Assembly: GCF_018320785.1 (NCBI RefSeq)
Contig: NC_054873.1
Coordinates: forward strand, 20,178,196-20,242,195
DNA length: 64,000 nucleotides
Source of the DNA: Cheilinus undulatus
Lineage: Eukaryota; Chordata; Actinopteri; Labriformes; Labridae
Direction of reading: 5' to 3'
This document shows positions 25,290-35,419 of the stretch, piece after piece. Made by a program: the position numbers and the translations under genes. Numbering within the stretch: position 1 is the stretch's first letter; every line of letters begins with the position of its first letter. The notes under the pieces are model-generated. The model did no database searches. It worked only from the letters and a program-made list of their open reading frames with translations, and had not been told where the DNA came from.

Positions 25290-26040
25290 CTATTTCCCAA
25301 GTGCTGTTCCACCATCCCCACAGCATAATACTCCCACCGCCGCTGTGGGGATGGTGTTCTTTGTGTGATAAGCCTCTCCTTTCTTTCTCCCAACATAAGC
25401 AGCGTCTCTATAGCCAAAGATCTCTAGTTTGGTCTCATCTGACCAAAGGACATGCTTCCAGTATGCATCATCTTTCTTTAGAAGTAGTCTTTTGCATAAT
25501 TCATCCTGGCTTGGAGGTGTCTCTTCTGTAGAAGTGGAGTTTTTCTTGGTCTCCAAGTCCATTCCTGTTCAGGGCTGTAGTTACTGTCTTCTTTGAGACT
25601 ACAGTTCTTGACTTGGCTAAGCCCTTCAATGTGTCTTGGCCGTTGTTCTGGGGTCTTTAGACACATCTCTCACTAATTTTCTGTCCAGGGTCTTTAAAAT
25701 GTTTCTCTTCCTACCTCTGCCAGGCTTGTTCTGTACTGTATGGCTCTTTGAATTTCTTCTTGAAGTTCTCACTCAAGCTCTTTAAACTTGAAAATGCTGT
25801 GATAATTTTTTATATCTCTCCCCTGCTTTGTAAGCATCAACATTTTTTCTCAAGTCTAAATTGATTTCTTTCTTTTTTTAGCCATGTTTCTTTCTGTGAC
25901 CGCTCAAACCTTGACTGAAGTTTTATGCAAAGTTTAAACTGGAGGAAAACCCTCAGTTCCAACTTGATTTTACAAGCTTTGAGCATTACAAAGTTAAAGC
26001 ACATCACTGAACAACAGTGGTTTGAACTATGGCTCAACAA
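25290..26040 (-). pseudogene. Tc1-like transposase pseudogene
   Basis: The minus-strand frame at 25290-25562 includes WKHVLWSDETKLEIFG, which is the segment around the second catalytic aspartate of Tc1-family DDE transposases, followed by GRKKGEAYHTKNTIPT, the usual next block. The motif after that is scrambled (AAVGVLCCGDGG in place of the normal GGGS-IMLWGC) by frameshift. Upstream on the minus strand (25478-26040) the DNA-binding part survives only in broken frames. Termini were not found. It is an inactive relic. Confidence 0.8.
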
Positions 26041-26199
26041 AAATGCCAGTCTCCTGTTCCAGCATTAATCCCAATTAACAAAAACCTGGTTAGAGCATAT
26101 ATGTACCAAAGCATTAGGAAAAATCCTGTGTATTTGTGGGTGTAAGCATTTTTCTTTTTATGCGATGTGGTGAGTAAAATTGTTTAATAGACACCACTC

Positions 26200-27078
26200 A
26201 CATGGAGGACAAACAATTTATCTGAATTGTACTTTAATAAAATGGCAAGCAAATGTACAAAAATTCACATCAAGTGTTAGTCCAGAGATGTGAAACAGTT
26301 GTAAAGAAACACTGGAAACATCCTAAAATTCAGCTAAATTCATATTGCAAGAATTTCCTCCATCACTAGAGGGCGCCACCAGTTCAACCTGGTGATAGAG
26401 TGTAATCATCCTGACCAGGACAAATTAAAAATGAGATTTGTATTACTTTTACAATAACCAAATATGGGAATGATTGACTTTACAGGTCAGAAAATTTCTC
26501 ATTTAAAAAATAACTGAGTCAGCACAGCAGGTAAAATGTTCATGTATGCAAATTTAAAATTACTCCACAGGAATTTCATCCAGTTTAACTTATATGAACT
26601 ACAATGCCAGTATAAATTGAGTTAGAATTAAATGATTAGTAATAAATAACAGTTCTTGAAAGGTTATTCTTGGGGAAAAAGCTGCTCTTAACATAAAAAA
26701 ATTCTTATTAATCTTTTCAGACCAAGCTGAAGTGATGTAACAGTTTCTAATTGCAAGAGCTTCAACAAACACTTGCTTTTTTTTCTATTGAAAATGTCTT
26801 ATAATCCAGTTTTCATTATTGCATTTGATCAGGAGTATTTGCTGTGCTTTTTGCATTTGACACTTTCAATAAAAGGCCTTGTGTTTTTGCTGGTGCAGTC
26901 TTCATTGGTCTCCAGCAGTGAACAATACCCAGGTTTCCTTCTGAATGAAAAAACTCTACTCCGACATCAGACGCATGTTTAAGCCAGCACGGGTCTCTCT
27001 ATTCAACGGTCTGTTCCCTCGTAAACCACGGTGTATAAAGGCAGGGTGACCGCCCCCCGTGCTGGATGAGATTTTCTG
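26200..27078 (-). other. lmo2: lmo2 3' untranslated region (approximate)
   Basis: Sequence downstream of the lmo2 stop on the minus strand. No AATAAA was found on this strand before 26200, but the common variant ATTAAA occurs at 26233-26238 and again at 26183-26188 (minus sense), giving a plausible 3'UTR of about 0.85-0.9 kb. The end is an estimate. A CTCF-like site lies inside it. Confidence 0.45.
26363..26376 (+). promoter_or_regulatory. CTCF-like site
   Basis: TCACTAGAGGGCGC matches the vertebrate CTCF core consensus CCASYAGRKGGCRS at 13 of 14 positions; only the first base differs. It sits in the presumed lmo2 3'UTR, 0.7 kb past the stop codon, where it could mark a domain edge. Binding is inferred from the motif alone. 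Confidence 0.45.
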
Positions 27079-27304
27079 CTAAACCATGCTGTTGCTATTG
27101 AGTTTGGTCCACTCAAATATGTCCTGCTCACACACAATGTCTGAGTTGATGAGGAGGTAGCGGTCACCCACGCAGAAGTGCTTCTGGCAGGCTGCACACT
27201 TGAAACACTCCAGATGGTAAACCTTATCCCGCACACGCATTGTCATCTCAAACGCTCGAATCCTCTTCTCACAGGATGCACAGAGACCATCCTGACCAAA
27301 CAGC
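27079..27304 (-). CDS. lmo2: lmo2 coding exon 3 (LIM2) and stop
   Basis: Acceptor ATGCAG precedes 27304. Encodes residues 86-160 with the complete second LIM domain and a TAG stop at 27079-27081. Confidence 0.96.
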
Positions 27305-30074
27305 CTGCATGAAGGTGAGAAGAGATCAACATTAAACTAAGCAGAAGACAGTGCATATTCAATAATTCTCCAAACCCTATCTCTGAAGGATGAGTCCATA
27401 GATTTTAAACCATCATTTTCCAGGGTTTATAATATTTTACTACTTATGCATGTGGTATTACACATAAAATAGTTCAATATATATGGACAAGTTAATATTT
27501 TATCTTAATTGTTGCCAACTTTAAAACAGAAATTTATATACATTTTTGTCATGAGATTAGGAGATTATGAAATAAATAACTGAAATAAATAACGCTGATC
27601 AGAACTCTGAGATTAATATTTTAGATAAATATATTTTTTTAGATTAACTCAAGAACCAGGTGTCACCCTCATACAGGTGGCTACTGTTTATTGTTCACTA
27701 CTGTGAAGTACTGACACTTTGTGACTGAATAAAACCACATGGTGTAAATATTTCTCTTCAAAGCCTGTGGTGAATGATTATATATGCCTCCAACAGGGAC
27801 AGCAGGCAGCAGTGGCTCAGTTCTGTCAGACCTACGGTGCTTAACAAATTTATTAGACCACCTATCATATTTGTCTCAAAGACCATCCAGCATCATGAAG
27901 TGCTTTAATGCTGACTCTTTCATTTTCAGTGAGCTCTCCACGTTTTACCATTTTGAACTGGAATGAGGAATTTCAAACTGAATTCACCCAAATTCGAGCC
28001 GGCTCACTGGGCTTCTCTGAGAAGTCAGAAATTAATCAAGCATAACATTCAACCACTAAAACAATTTTTTCTGTTCAGGAATGCAAGTAAATAACTATAA
28101 TTTGACATATGAATCAAGAAATAATAATGTGCTTTACTTTTTTTCATTTTTTTGTAAATCAGTAAATTTGAAAATTCATGGATAACAATAATTATTATAT
28201 TTTAGCATTAAAAAAAATATCATTTGGGTTAAAGAGCTTCTACATATTGGTGTATTAACCATTGCAGAAACATAAAAAATGATTTTGGTAATTACCAATG
28301 CTGTTAATTTAGGGCAGCTGTGGCATAAACCTTACATTGGGTGGTGGTCTAATAAATTTGTTAAGCACTGTATGTTGGGAACAGGAGGTTCCAAGTCTGG
28401 AAATGGGTCTGGAAGCTTTACTTCTTAAGTGCTGCTGAGGTACCCTTGAATAAGACTCTGACCACCCCCCACCCCCCACCGCCACTGCTTGGCAATCCCT
28501 TTTGAGAAGCAGCCCCTCACTCTGACATCTCTTTATCATTGGATGATCATAGGATCCTACACATGTGTGTGTATTTCATCCTATGTGTGTGTGGCATGTT
28601 CTACAACTGAGAGTTACATTGAATTTTCCCACTGAGGGATTAATAAAGAGTATCTTCCCGTGTTGAAATGATGTCCTGATGTTACCAACCTGAGGTAATC
28701 CCTCCGACACAGTTTTCGTCCCAGTTTGTAGTAAAGCCGACGGCCCACCTCCCCGAGCCGACAGCCACACAGGTCGCAGCTCAGACAGTCCTCATGCCAG
28801 TACTGCTCAATGGCCTTCAGGAAGAATCTGTCACCGATGCTCTGCTGACACCCACCACATGTCAGCAGAGACGGGGGCATCTGTAAGACCTCATCCACCG
28901 GCTCCCTGCAGAGGGCAGAAAACTGGCTAGAAAATCAAATATTCAAATAATCAATCCCTTGTTAATGCAATCTACCAAATCAAAAAGTTTTCATTTCACT
29001 GTCTAATCAAAGTCTAGAACAGCAAAAACTTAAGAATCACATTTCTGTTTGACAAAAAATACTTAAACTCTTATTGGACTATTGAAAGAGTTGCAGAGTT
29101 CCCTGTGACTGGCATATAATACTCAACAAGCCTAATATTTCACCACAAAAATAAGGACTTAGCCACCCTGTTAACAACTTAATAAAAATAAATTTAAAAC
29201 AATGGAAAAAAAAAGAAGCAAACACTCTATGTGTCCTGACTTGTACTGATAATCTGGTTAGTAACTTTTTATCAGTCAAATAAAAACAAACTTTACAAGT
29301 GTATGCTTCCCCCATAAGAAAGAGAAAGAGAGCTAACAAAGCTAGATTTATTTAATTTATTTATGTATCAAAATTCCATTTTCAGCATTTACCTTGTCCA
29401 GCAGGTTTTAAAATGATCTTAATATTCAAGTTTACATGACTGCCCTTGCATCCAATATGTACTTTTCGGAGCTCTTATTGAAACTGTACGATGGCTAAAG
29501 AAGTATTTAAACCCAGGACCCCTTTAATATTATATTGTAATGATCAAGGTTATTATAGTTAACTGAAACTAACCAAATAACTAAAACTAAAATGTAAAAA
29601 TCATTTAAACTAAATAAAATCCAATCTTTACAAAAAAAAAAATAACTAACAAAAAAAGAATTCAGTGTTTACAAAATAGAACTAAATTAGGGGACAAAAA
29701 AATCTCCCTAGTTTTAGTCTTTGAAAGAAGCAGACAAAAACAGGTTTTTTGATGGCGTAAAAGCGTTAACACAAAAACCTTTGCCCTAAGATAGTCACAA
29801 TAAGTACGACTAACTTTTGCTTTCTTTGCCAAAGTTCATTAATATGCCCCTGACAGAACATACTAACATGCTCTTGGCCATAAACTTGATATTTCGACCA
29901 AACATATTAGAGGCTCCTGACCCCATGGGTTAGGGTTGCACGTCAAACAGTTGGGCTGTCACAATGCGTCAAAGGTCTTATAAACAGCATATATATTATT
30001 GTGACTGGGTAAAACGTTACATAGTATACTTACTCATTAGCTTCCAGAGTCTTTCTCTCTATGGTGGATGACAT
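27079..30074 (-). CDS. lmo2: LIM domain only 2 (Lmo2), 3 coding exons
   Basis: Lmo2 is a nuclear adaptor that binds no DNA itself: it bridges TAL1/E-protein dimers, LDB1 and GATA factors, and is needed for blood and endothelial development. Joining 30034-30074, 28690-28905 and 27079-27304 (minus strand) gives 483 nt, 160 residues, near the 158-159 of known vertebrate Lmo2. LIM1 ligands are C30, C33, H51, C54, C57, C60, C80, D83; LIM2 ligands are C94, C97, H116, C119, C122, C125, C144, D147: all present. All junctions are GT-AG and in phase. The C-terminus (KLNSNSMV) differs slightly from mammals. The start ATG at 30074 gives the family N-terminus ([20 protein letters not shown]). Transcription runs away from caprin1, as in human. 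The assignment is by sequence recognition and is very secure. Confidence 0.97.
27835..28370. mobile_element. Tc1/mariner-type MITE, copy 1 (lmo2 intron 2)
   Basis: 536 bp between TA dinucleotides (27833-27834, 28371-28372). Termini are inverted repeats of about 29 bp; the core is CTTAACAAATTTATTAGACC at the left and its complement at the right. No coding frame. A second copy at 51431-53127 is nearly identical but interrupted by another element, so this copy shows the uninterrupted sequence. TA targets and no transposase mark it as a miniature Tc1/mariner-type element. Confidence 0.88.
28600..28668 (+). repeat. LINE/SINE 3' tail fragment
   Basis: The phrase ttgaattttcccactgaggg followed by attaataaagagtatctt is a slightly changed form of the ending shared by L2-like LINEs and their SINEs in fish (aatttcccc...gggat.aataaagtatct). 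Only the tail is recognisable. It lies in lmo2 intron 2, 22 bp from exon 2. Confidence 0.55.
28690..28905 (-). CDS. lmo2: lmo2 coding exon 2 (LIM1)
   Basis: Acceptor CTCTGCAG precedes 28905; donor is GTTGGT after 28690. Encodes residues 14-86: [14 protein letters not shown], then the entire first LIM domain. 216 nt, with its split codons restoring E14 and R86. Confidence 0.96.
28906..30033 (-). other. lmo2: lmo2 intron 1
   Basis: 1.13-kb intron with GT-AG borders. 29540-29650 is a low-complexity 'ttatagttaactgaaactaa / actaaaactaaaa' stretch, a common decayed fish repeat. No other exon is seen; an 86-codon minus-strand frame at 29079-29339 has no recognisable domain. Confidence 0.6.
30034..30074 (-). 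CDS. lmo2: lmo2 coding exon 1
   Basis: Encodes residues 1-13 and two bases of codon 14 ([14 protein letters not shown]). Donor is GTAAGT directly after 30034. The true 5' end of the transcript is not determined; the exon may extend upstream as 5'UTR. Confidence 0.93.
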
Positions 30075-30620
30075 CTTTTAAAAAGGACGTCCAGCTGTAT
30101 CTATATAAAAGGTTTCAGACTCACAGCCAGCTCAGCAGCTACCTGTGAAGCTGCCTGCGGGCACGCTGAAGCCGAAACCTCGCTGCACCTGCTCCCAAAG
30201 CTTCCGAGTCGACTCTTCAGTTGGGTCTTTTTTTGTGTCTGTTAAACCGACAGGCGGAGAAGTCCTGTAGAAATGGCCGCAAGACAAGAAAATATCGCTC
30301 TAAGCAGCTAAGCGGTGATGGAGGACACTGTCATCATTTCCTGAGGCAATATCCCGCCGTGACACCTCCATGTCTGTTAAGTACACTGTATCTTCAAGAA
30401 GCCACCCTAAAGGCAAGACATTTCTTGACATTAAAACACAATCCGGAAAAAGCAGTTATTACAAATTCGTGCGCGGGGTTGTTAAAGTGAGCGGGCTGTT
30501 CACGCGCTCCTCACCGTTATTGTTGTGCAGCAGCAGCAGCAGCATCGTGTTTAAATACACCAGGCCCCCTCTGCCTCTCTCTGCTTTCGTTTCCCTCTTC
30601 CTGCTCACGACTGTTTGACA
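30075..30620 (-). promoter_or_regulatory. lmo2: lmo2 5' flank / proximal promoter region
   Basis: Sequence immediately upstream of the lmo2 start. In minus sense it carries a TTTTATATAG stretch about 30 bp upstream of the ATG, an ETS-type CCGGAA word near 30443, and at 30584-30603 an AGGAAG ETS word beside GGGAAACGAAAGC (IRF-like). Mammalian LMO2 proximal promoters are ETS-driven, so the ETS words fit that knowledge. A CAG run (30528-30541) lies inside. No initiation site can be fixed from sequence, and a further untranslated exon is possible. Confidence 0.4.
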
Positions 30621-31145
30621 ATGGGGGGAAATGGGTCTTAAAGCGACAGCTAAACACGGCTCAGGCTGCTCAGTCAGGCGTGCAGGCAGGTCGTGACTGC
30701 GACTAATGAGTTCATTAAATGCTTTGATTCACCCAGGAGCAACAAAGAAGCGTGACATATCACGGTGTCTGCTATATTATAATAGCCTATAGTGCATATC
30801 CTTTTCTCTGTAATTAAAGTGAGGCTTATTATTTACACCATGATCAAAAATACAATAGAAAAATAAACCGTCTTTGTAGGCTACTGCAACCTGAGCGTTA
30901 ATCATACTTTCATTTGACCTGTTTTAGGCTCATTGTCTTTAAATTCAACCTTCATCCACTTAATGACCTACTTATAAAGACGTATTTGGCCTTTTACTAT
31001 TTCCTGTATTTCACAGTGGCATAGCCAGTCTTTTTTGACTGGGATAACCTCATCTCGCAGTGACTTATTCAGGGTTGGTTCTCATTGTGTGTGCTCATTT
31101 ACAAGAATGAATAACATTTGTTTACCCAGTATGAATTCAGTTGAC
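30621..31145. other. Intergenic, nothing supported
   Basis: Upstream flank of lmo2; no exon, repeat boundary or RNA gene is seen. Confidence 0.4.
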
Positions 31146-31148
31146 ATG

Positions 31149-32010
31149 TAGTGCCTTTAAAAGTATTCACCCCCTTGGATGTTTTACCATTTTATTGATT
31201 TTAGAAATCAATCAAGGTTAATATATATATATTTTTTTATCTTTAATGTTAAAGTGAAAACAGATTTCTACAAAGTAATGTTGGCGTGACTTTCCTAATT
31301 CAACAAAGTTTCAGCTAAATGATGCTGGTAGTCTCGCAATAAGTGGATCACAGTGAATGTGTTTCAAGTGATTGTAATATAAAGACACCTGTAACTGGAA
31401 GGTCCAGTCACAGGTAAATCAGTATTCCTGGCTACCATTACACCACAAAGACAAGAGAACACTCCAAGCAACTCAGAGAAAAAGTTACTGAAAAGTATAA
31501 GTCAGGGGATGTTACAAAATTGTTGCCCTGGTTCTTCACCACTCAAAGTTTGAGATTTGAGATTTGAGATTTTTTTTTTAATGGGACAATATGCATTAAT
31601 GGACATTTACATGTAAATACATGGGATTACAGCCCGATGGCTAATTTCCATCCCCAGTCGCATTAGCAGGTTGGTGTAAACACATAGAACAAAAATAAAC
31701 ATCAGTAAATAGGAATAAAACACAGAGCGTATTAAAAGATAAGCAACATATATAAACCAAGGGCAACCTAAACGACATACAGTCTAAAATAAAAACAGGC
31801 TGAGAGTTGGGGAACCATGGTAATTATACACAGTAAATTAAAAAGTGCTAGTGCTTATTAAAGTGTCATAGTGCCAAAGTGTTAAGTGCTAAAGTGCATA
31901 GTGTACATCACCACAAACACACCATCCCCACTGTGAAGCACAGTGGTGGCAGCATCATGCTGTAGGGATGCTTCTCAGCAGCTGGCCCTGGAAGGCCTGC
32001 ATGATAGGAA
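31149..32010 (+). mobile_element. Tc1-like relic, same family as 22395-23112, interrupted
   Basis: The left terminus (tagtgcctttaaaagtattc) matches the complement of the end at 23084-23110, and interior tracts such as 'gtgattgtaatataaagacacctgt' (about 31370) match the complement of the other copy. Near 31935-31975 the plus strand encodes a stop-interrupted VKHSGGSIML-GCFSA motif of Tc1 transposase. Between 31545 and 31915 an unrelated repeat splits the element. The right end is not clear; sequence past 32010 is no longer recognisable. Confidence 0.7.
31548..31912. repeat. Repeat inserted in the Tc1-like relic
   Basis: Starts with three or so repeats of 'gagattt' and continues with 'aatgggacaatatgcattaatgg', a phrase known to me from fish interspersed repeats, then AT-rich sequence ending in tandem 'aaagtgctaaagtgcatagtg' words. 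It separates the Tc1 left half from the transposase motif, so it inserted later. Family and exact ends are uncertain. Confidence 0.5.
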
Positions 32011-32719
32011 CCCCCCCTCTAGAGTCCAGACCCTGTTGGTGGTAAGGAATGGACTTATGAGGAGCAGACTTTGGAGAGCCTTGACCCAAATGCAAATGAG
32101 ACGACTTAGAAGTTGCGATGAAGGGATTCAGGATGCACAGAGGAGCCTGAACCTGGACAACAATGAGACGGCTTGGAGGTGGCTGGTGTGGAGGAGGGTT
32201 GCAGCAGTCCCACTGAAACAACAGACTGACTGTGGAAGAGAGGAGAACAGATTTTAAAATATGACAGAAGCAGGATGATTGGGTCAAGAAGGGTTGTGGA
32301 AGAAAAGGATTGGCTCAGAATTTAAGTGAGTAGACATGAATACCAGCTGATTACCTCTGTTGCACAACAAGATAGATTTATTTGCCTTTTCCTCCACTGA
32401 GCTTATGTTCATTTCTTGTAAAGTCATTAGCCACTTGAGTTTCACACACAAATCATTATAAGATTAACTTACAAAATGTATTATGACTGTATAATTATAT
32501 TAAAGACCCACAGTGTTTTCAGTTATGTGGGTGATTAAACCTACTTTCTACAAAGCTCTGATGGATTAACATTGGGTTTAATGTATCTGGTAAATGAAAA
32601 GTAAAGGCCATAGGGTCTAAAGTCACATGAAAGTGTGACCTGTTTTGAAGGACAGATACTGCAGTGTGGATTGTGCAGATTACTTGTACCTTAATTTTAC
32701 AAGTACAGGTTGGTAAATG
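32011..32719. other. Intergenic, no gene seen
   Basis: 104- and 110-codon open frames on opposite strands (31943-32257 and 31955-32287) overlap the transposon relic and are not genes. The rest is AT-rich without features. Confidence 0.5.
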
Positions 32720-32830
32720 GATTTGAGCTTGTACAGCCCTTTCTAGCTGTCTGACTCCTCGCAGTGATATTTACTCCACGAATCACATGGGTATACCCAT
32801 TCACTCCACAATAACAGACTGATAGCCAGG
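32720..32830 (-). repeat. SINE body fragment
   Basis: The stretch cccattcactccacaataacagactgatagccagg is a diverged copy of the SINE body at about 1210-1250. The tRNA-like head is not recognisable here. Confidence 0.45.
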
Positions 32831-33214
32831 TTTTTAGTTTTTCTTTTGTTTCTTTTGTTAAAGTCTAAACCATGCATTGAGCTGGGCTGATGATTGTCTC
32901 AATCTTTAGTAAGCCTTTAAGCCAAAGTTGTAATATTCATATAATGTAAGTAGTGCACAATAACCTCATTCACCCTGTTATATCAGGCTGTGTGTTATGG
33001 GATTACAATAACTGATTTCTGAACATGTGAAAGGCATTTTGGTGTTGCATTTGGTAAGGTTTGAGCACATTTTAAAAACTTTATTGTTGGGTAGTTGCAA
33101 CAATAAAGGGAAAAAAGTGTTTGTTAAATCATTCAGGGCCATTGCATCATCATAGTAACCTGCTAGCTAGATGAGAGAGAATACCATCAAACATCCCAAA
33201 AGAAGCTCTTTCTA

Positions 33215-33445
33215 AAGTTATCAGAAATGGATCCAGTGATATCCCTGCATTGTTCTTGTCCTTGCAGGCTTCCCCTTTCAAACCACAGCCACTGTGGGCC
33301 CCTTCTTCTTCTTCTTATCAGCTGCCAGGCCCTTAGGTCTGCCTGCAGGAGGGAGGGAGGGACACACGCAGCAGTTGGACTGGGCACAGAGATAAAGCAC
33401 CTCGACTCCAGCAGCCTCTCTCAGCTCCTCAGACAGATGCAACCA
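33215..33445. promoter_or_regulatory. Candidate lmo2 upstream enhancer (GATA/E-box/RUNX cluster)
   Basis: Within 230 bp there are three GATA words (TTATCA at 33218-33223 and 33315-33320, AGATAA at 33390-33395), two E-boxes (CAGCTG at 33319-33324, overlapping a GATA word, and CAGATG at 33434-33439), and a RUNX word (AACCACA at 33281-33287). The block is non-repetitive in an AT-rich, repeat-rich setting. It lies about 3.2 kb upstream of the lmo2 ATG. Known biology: lmo2 is controlled in blood progenitors by GATA, TAL1/E-protein, RUNX and ETS inputs. That this block is such an element is my inference. Open frames at 33187-33463 look incidental. Confidence 0.4.
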
Positions 33446-33479
33446 ACGGAGGAGCGCAGTTAAACTCTAGATGCAGGCT

Positions 33480-35180
33480 AAATGTGTCCTGGGGCTGGAC
33501 AATAGTTGGACGGTGCCGAGAAGGCCCAGGAGCAAGACACACTGTGTGGTGCCAGGTACACAGAAAGCAAAGCAGTCAGACAGAGATAAAACTCTAAACT
33601 GCATGTCCTTCAGAGAAAAAAAATGTTTGGGAGAAGGATTTTCACTTGCTGTCTTTCTACTGCTCCACAGAAAATAGTAAATGCTGTAGGTGTTTTCTGG
33701 TGTGTCAAACACTGAAACCCAGTAGCTCCCTTAAACGTCCCTTTGATAAAGGGTTAGAGCAGTATTACCGTAAGAGCCCCTTTGTACCAGAAGTCACAGA
33801 TCTTTTGTACAATTCAATCCCCTCAGACCCATTTTCCCCTGAAATACAAATGTTATAATTTTAATTTTTATCATTTTACTTTATGGACCTTCTTGATTGT
33901 CGTTGCTTTGACCTCTTATGGGGCCTACCTGATCACTGTAGTTGACTTCCTTCCTGGTCTGTACCCAACTCTGTGATACAGTAGAACCAGAAAGATTTTT
34001 CTAAGCCAATCAGTGATCAGTCAGCATCCCAAAAACTATCTGACCAATGAGCAGTGGCCCAGAGCGTTTCAAACTTCTTGTGTCCTCCAGGACTTGAAAA
34101 AAATGTAGTTTTACATCCCTTTTGGTCTGTAACAAATCATAAATAACCATGACATGTTGATGAAATGTATACATTATACAGGTGAAAAGCAGTGTTAAAT
34201 GTCATGATGCTTAGGATTTCTAGTGTTTACTGAAATTTTAGCCTGGAAATGGAGGCGCTATATTTGGACGTACACCAGTTTAGGGGGAGAAAATTATGTT
34301 GATATGAAAACATGTGACCAACTCATCTAGTGAGCCATATTTATGGTGTTGTCTTGACAAATAACTTACTATAATGTAGGACAACAGTAAACTCTTGTGT
34401 GGGATGTTGCTACAGGTTTGTTAAAGAAATAAAGAGTGGTCCAGTGGTATATCTGACTAAATTATAGAAAATTTCAAAGTGTAAATAGTAAAAAAAGGTG
34501 TGATTATTTTTGTGTCTTTTTTTAATAACATTCTAACAGTATTATTATAATTATGTGGTTTTTATCAGCTTTTATTTTCACTGTGAGCCTTGTTTATGCT
34601 TAAATTAATTCAGGCATTTAAAATTGTGATTTTTTTTTTTTTTTTAGATTTTATGATAAAATTATAACGAAAAATGGTATAAATAATAAGATTTAGTCCA
34701 TTTAGTTTTACTAAAATGTTGTAAATCAGTTCTTATTTTTATGGTTAGCCTCATCACTGCTAAAATTCACTGTTATTCAATATTTGTGATTCTTATAGGT
34801 GTCCTGTTGGAATTGTAAGACAGAACTGATGGTACCACCATTAATTAATGTATATAGCTTTCTGAGGTCAAACATGTCTGGTCATAGTATAAAGGTCATA
34901 AAGGCACTCTCACCATGTGCATAATAAATAACATTTTATTGTGCAAGTAAATATTCATTAGACTCCATATTTGTTTATTCTTTTCTATAAATCACATTGT
35001 TATATGCATGCACTATGGAGTTTGATTTTCACCATAATAATGAAAATACATGCATAAGTAACAAAAGTACAAAAGTATATATATTGAGATGTCCAACAAT
35101 AATATTCCCGGGCTTACATTTTTGGCTGACTGCTGAGGTCAGCCCTACACATGGCAATGTCTGTGTCTGAGTAAGTAACT
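33480..35180. other. Intergenic, no gene seen
   Basis: Short unrecognised open frames (33467-33976), then AT-rich DNA with poly(T) runs near 34633-34645. No exon, RNA gene or bounded element is supported. Confidence 0.5.
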
Positions 35181-35224
35181 CAGTAAGTAACTGACTGAGT
35201 GATGCTAATTTTTAAGCCATGGAA

Positions 35225-35375
35225 TACAGAGTTGCGTTTGCTTGTACTAAATGCTGGCATAAATGGCTGCCTCCAATGTGTTAACTAGAGCCATACATAC
35301 AGTGGTGCACTATGGGTGGGGTTTACTTGTGCTGAAAGCCCTGTAATGGCTGCCTCCACTGCTGTAAATACTCAC
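35225..35375 (+). repeat. Two-unit diverged tandem duplication
   Basis: Two units about 85 bp apart share 'gtttgcttgtactaaatgc / gtttacttgtgctgaaagc' followed by 'aatggctgcctcca'. They lie just upstream of the longer array and may be a separate duplication event. Confidence 0.45.
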
Positions 35376-35419
35376 ATATAGCTTTTGCATGGCCTCTGTT
35401 TAACCAGAACTGGACCACA

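Noticed and set aside
27003..27236. 77-codon minus-strand frame over lmo2 exon 3
   Set aside because: Out-of-frame shadow of the LIM2 exon.
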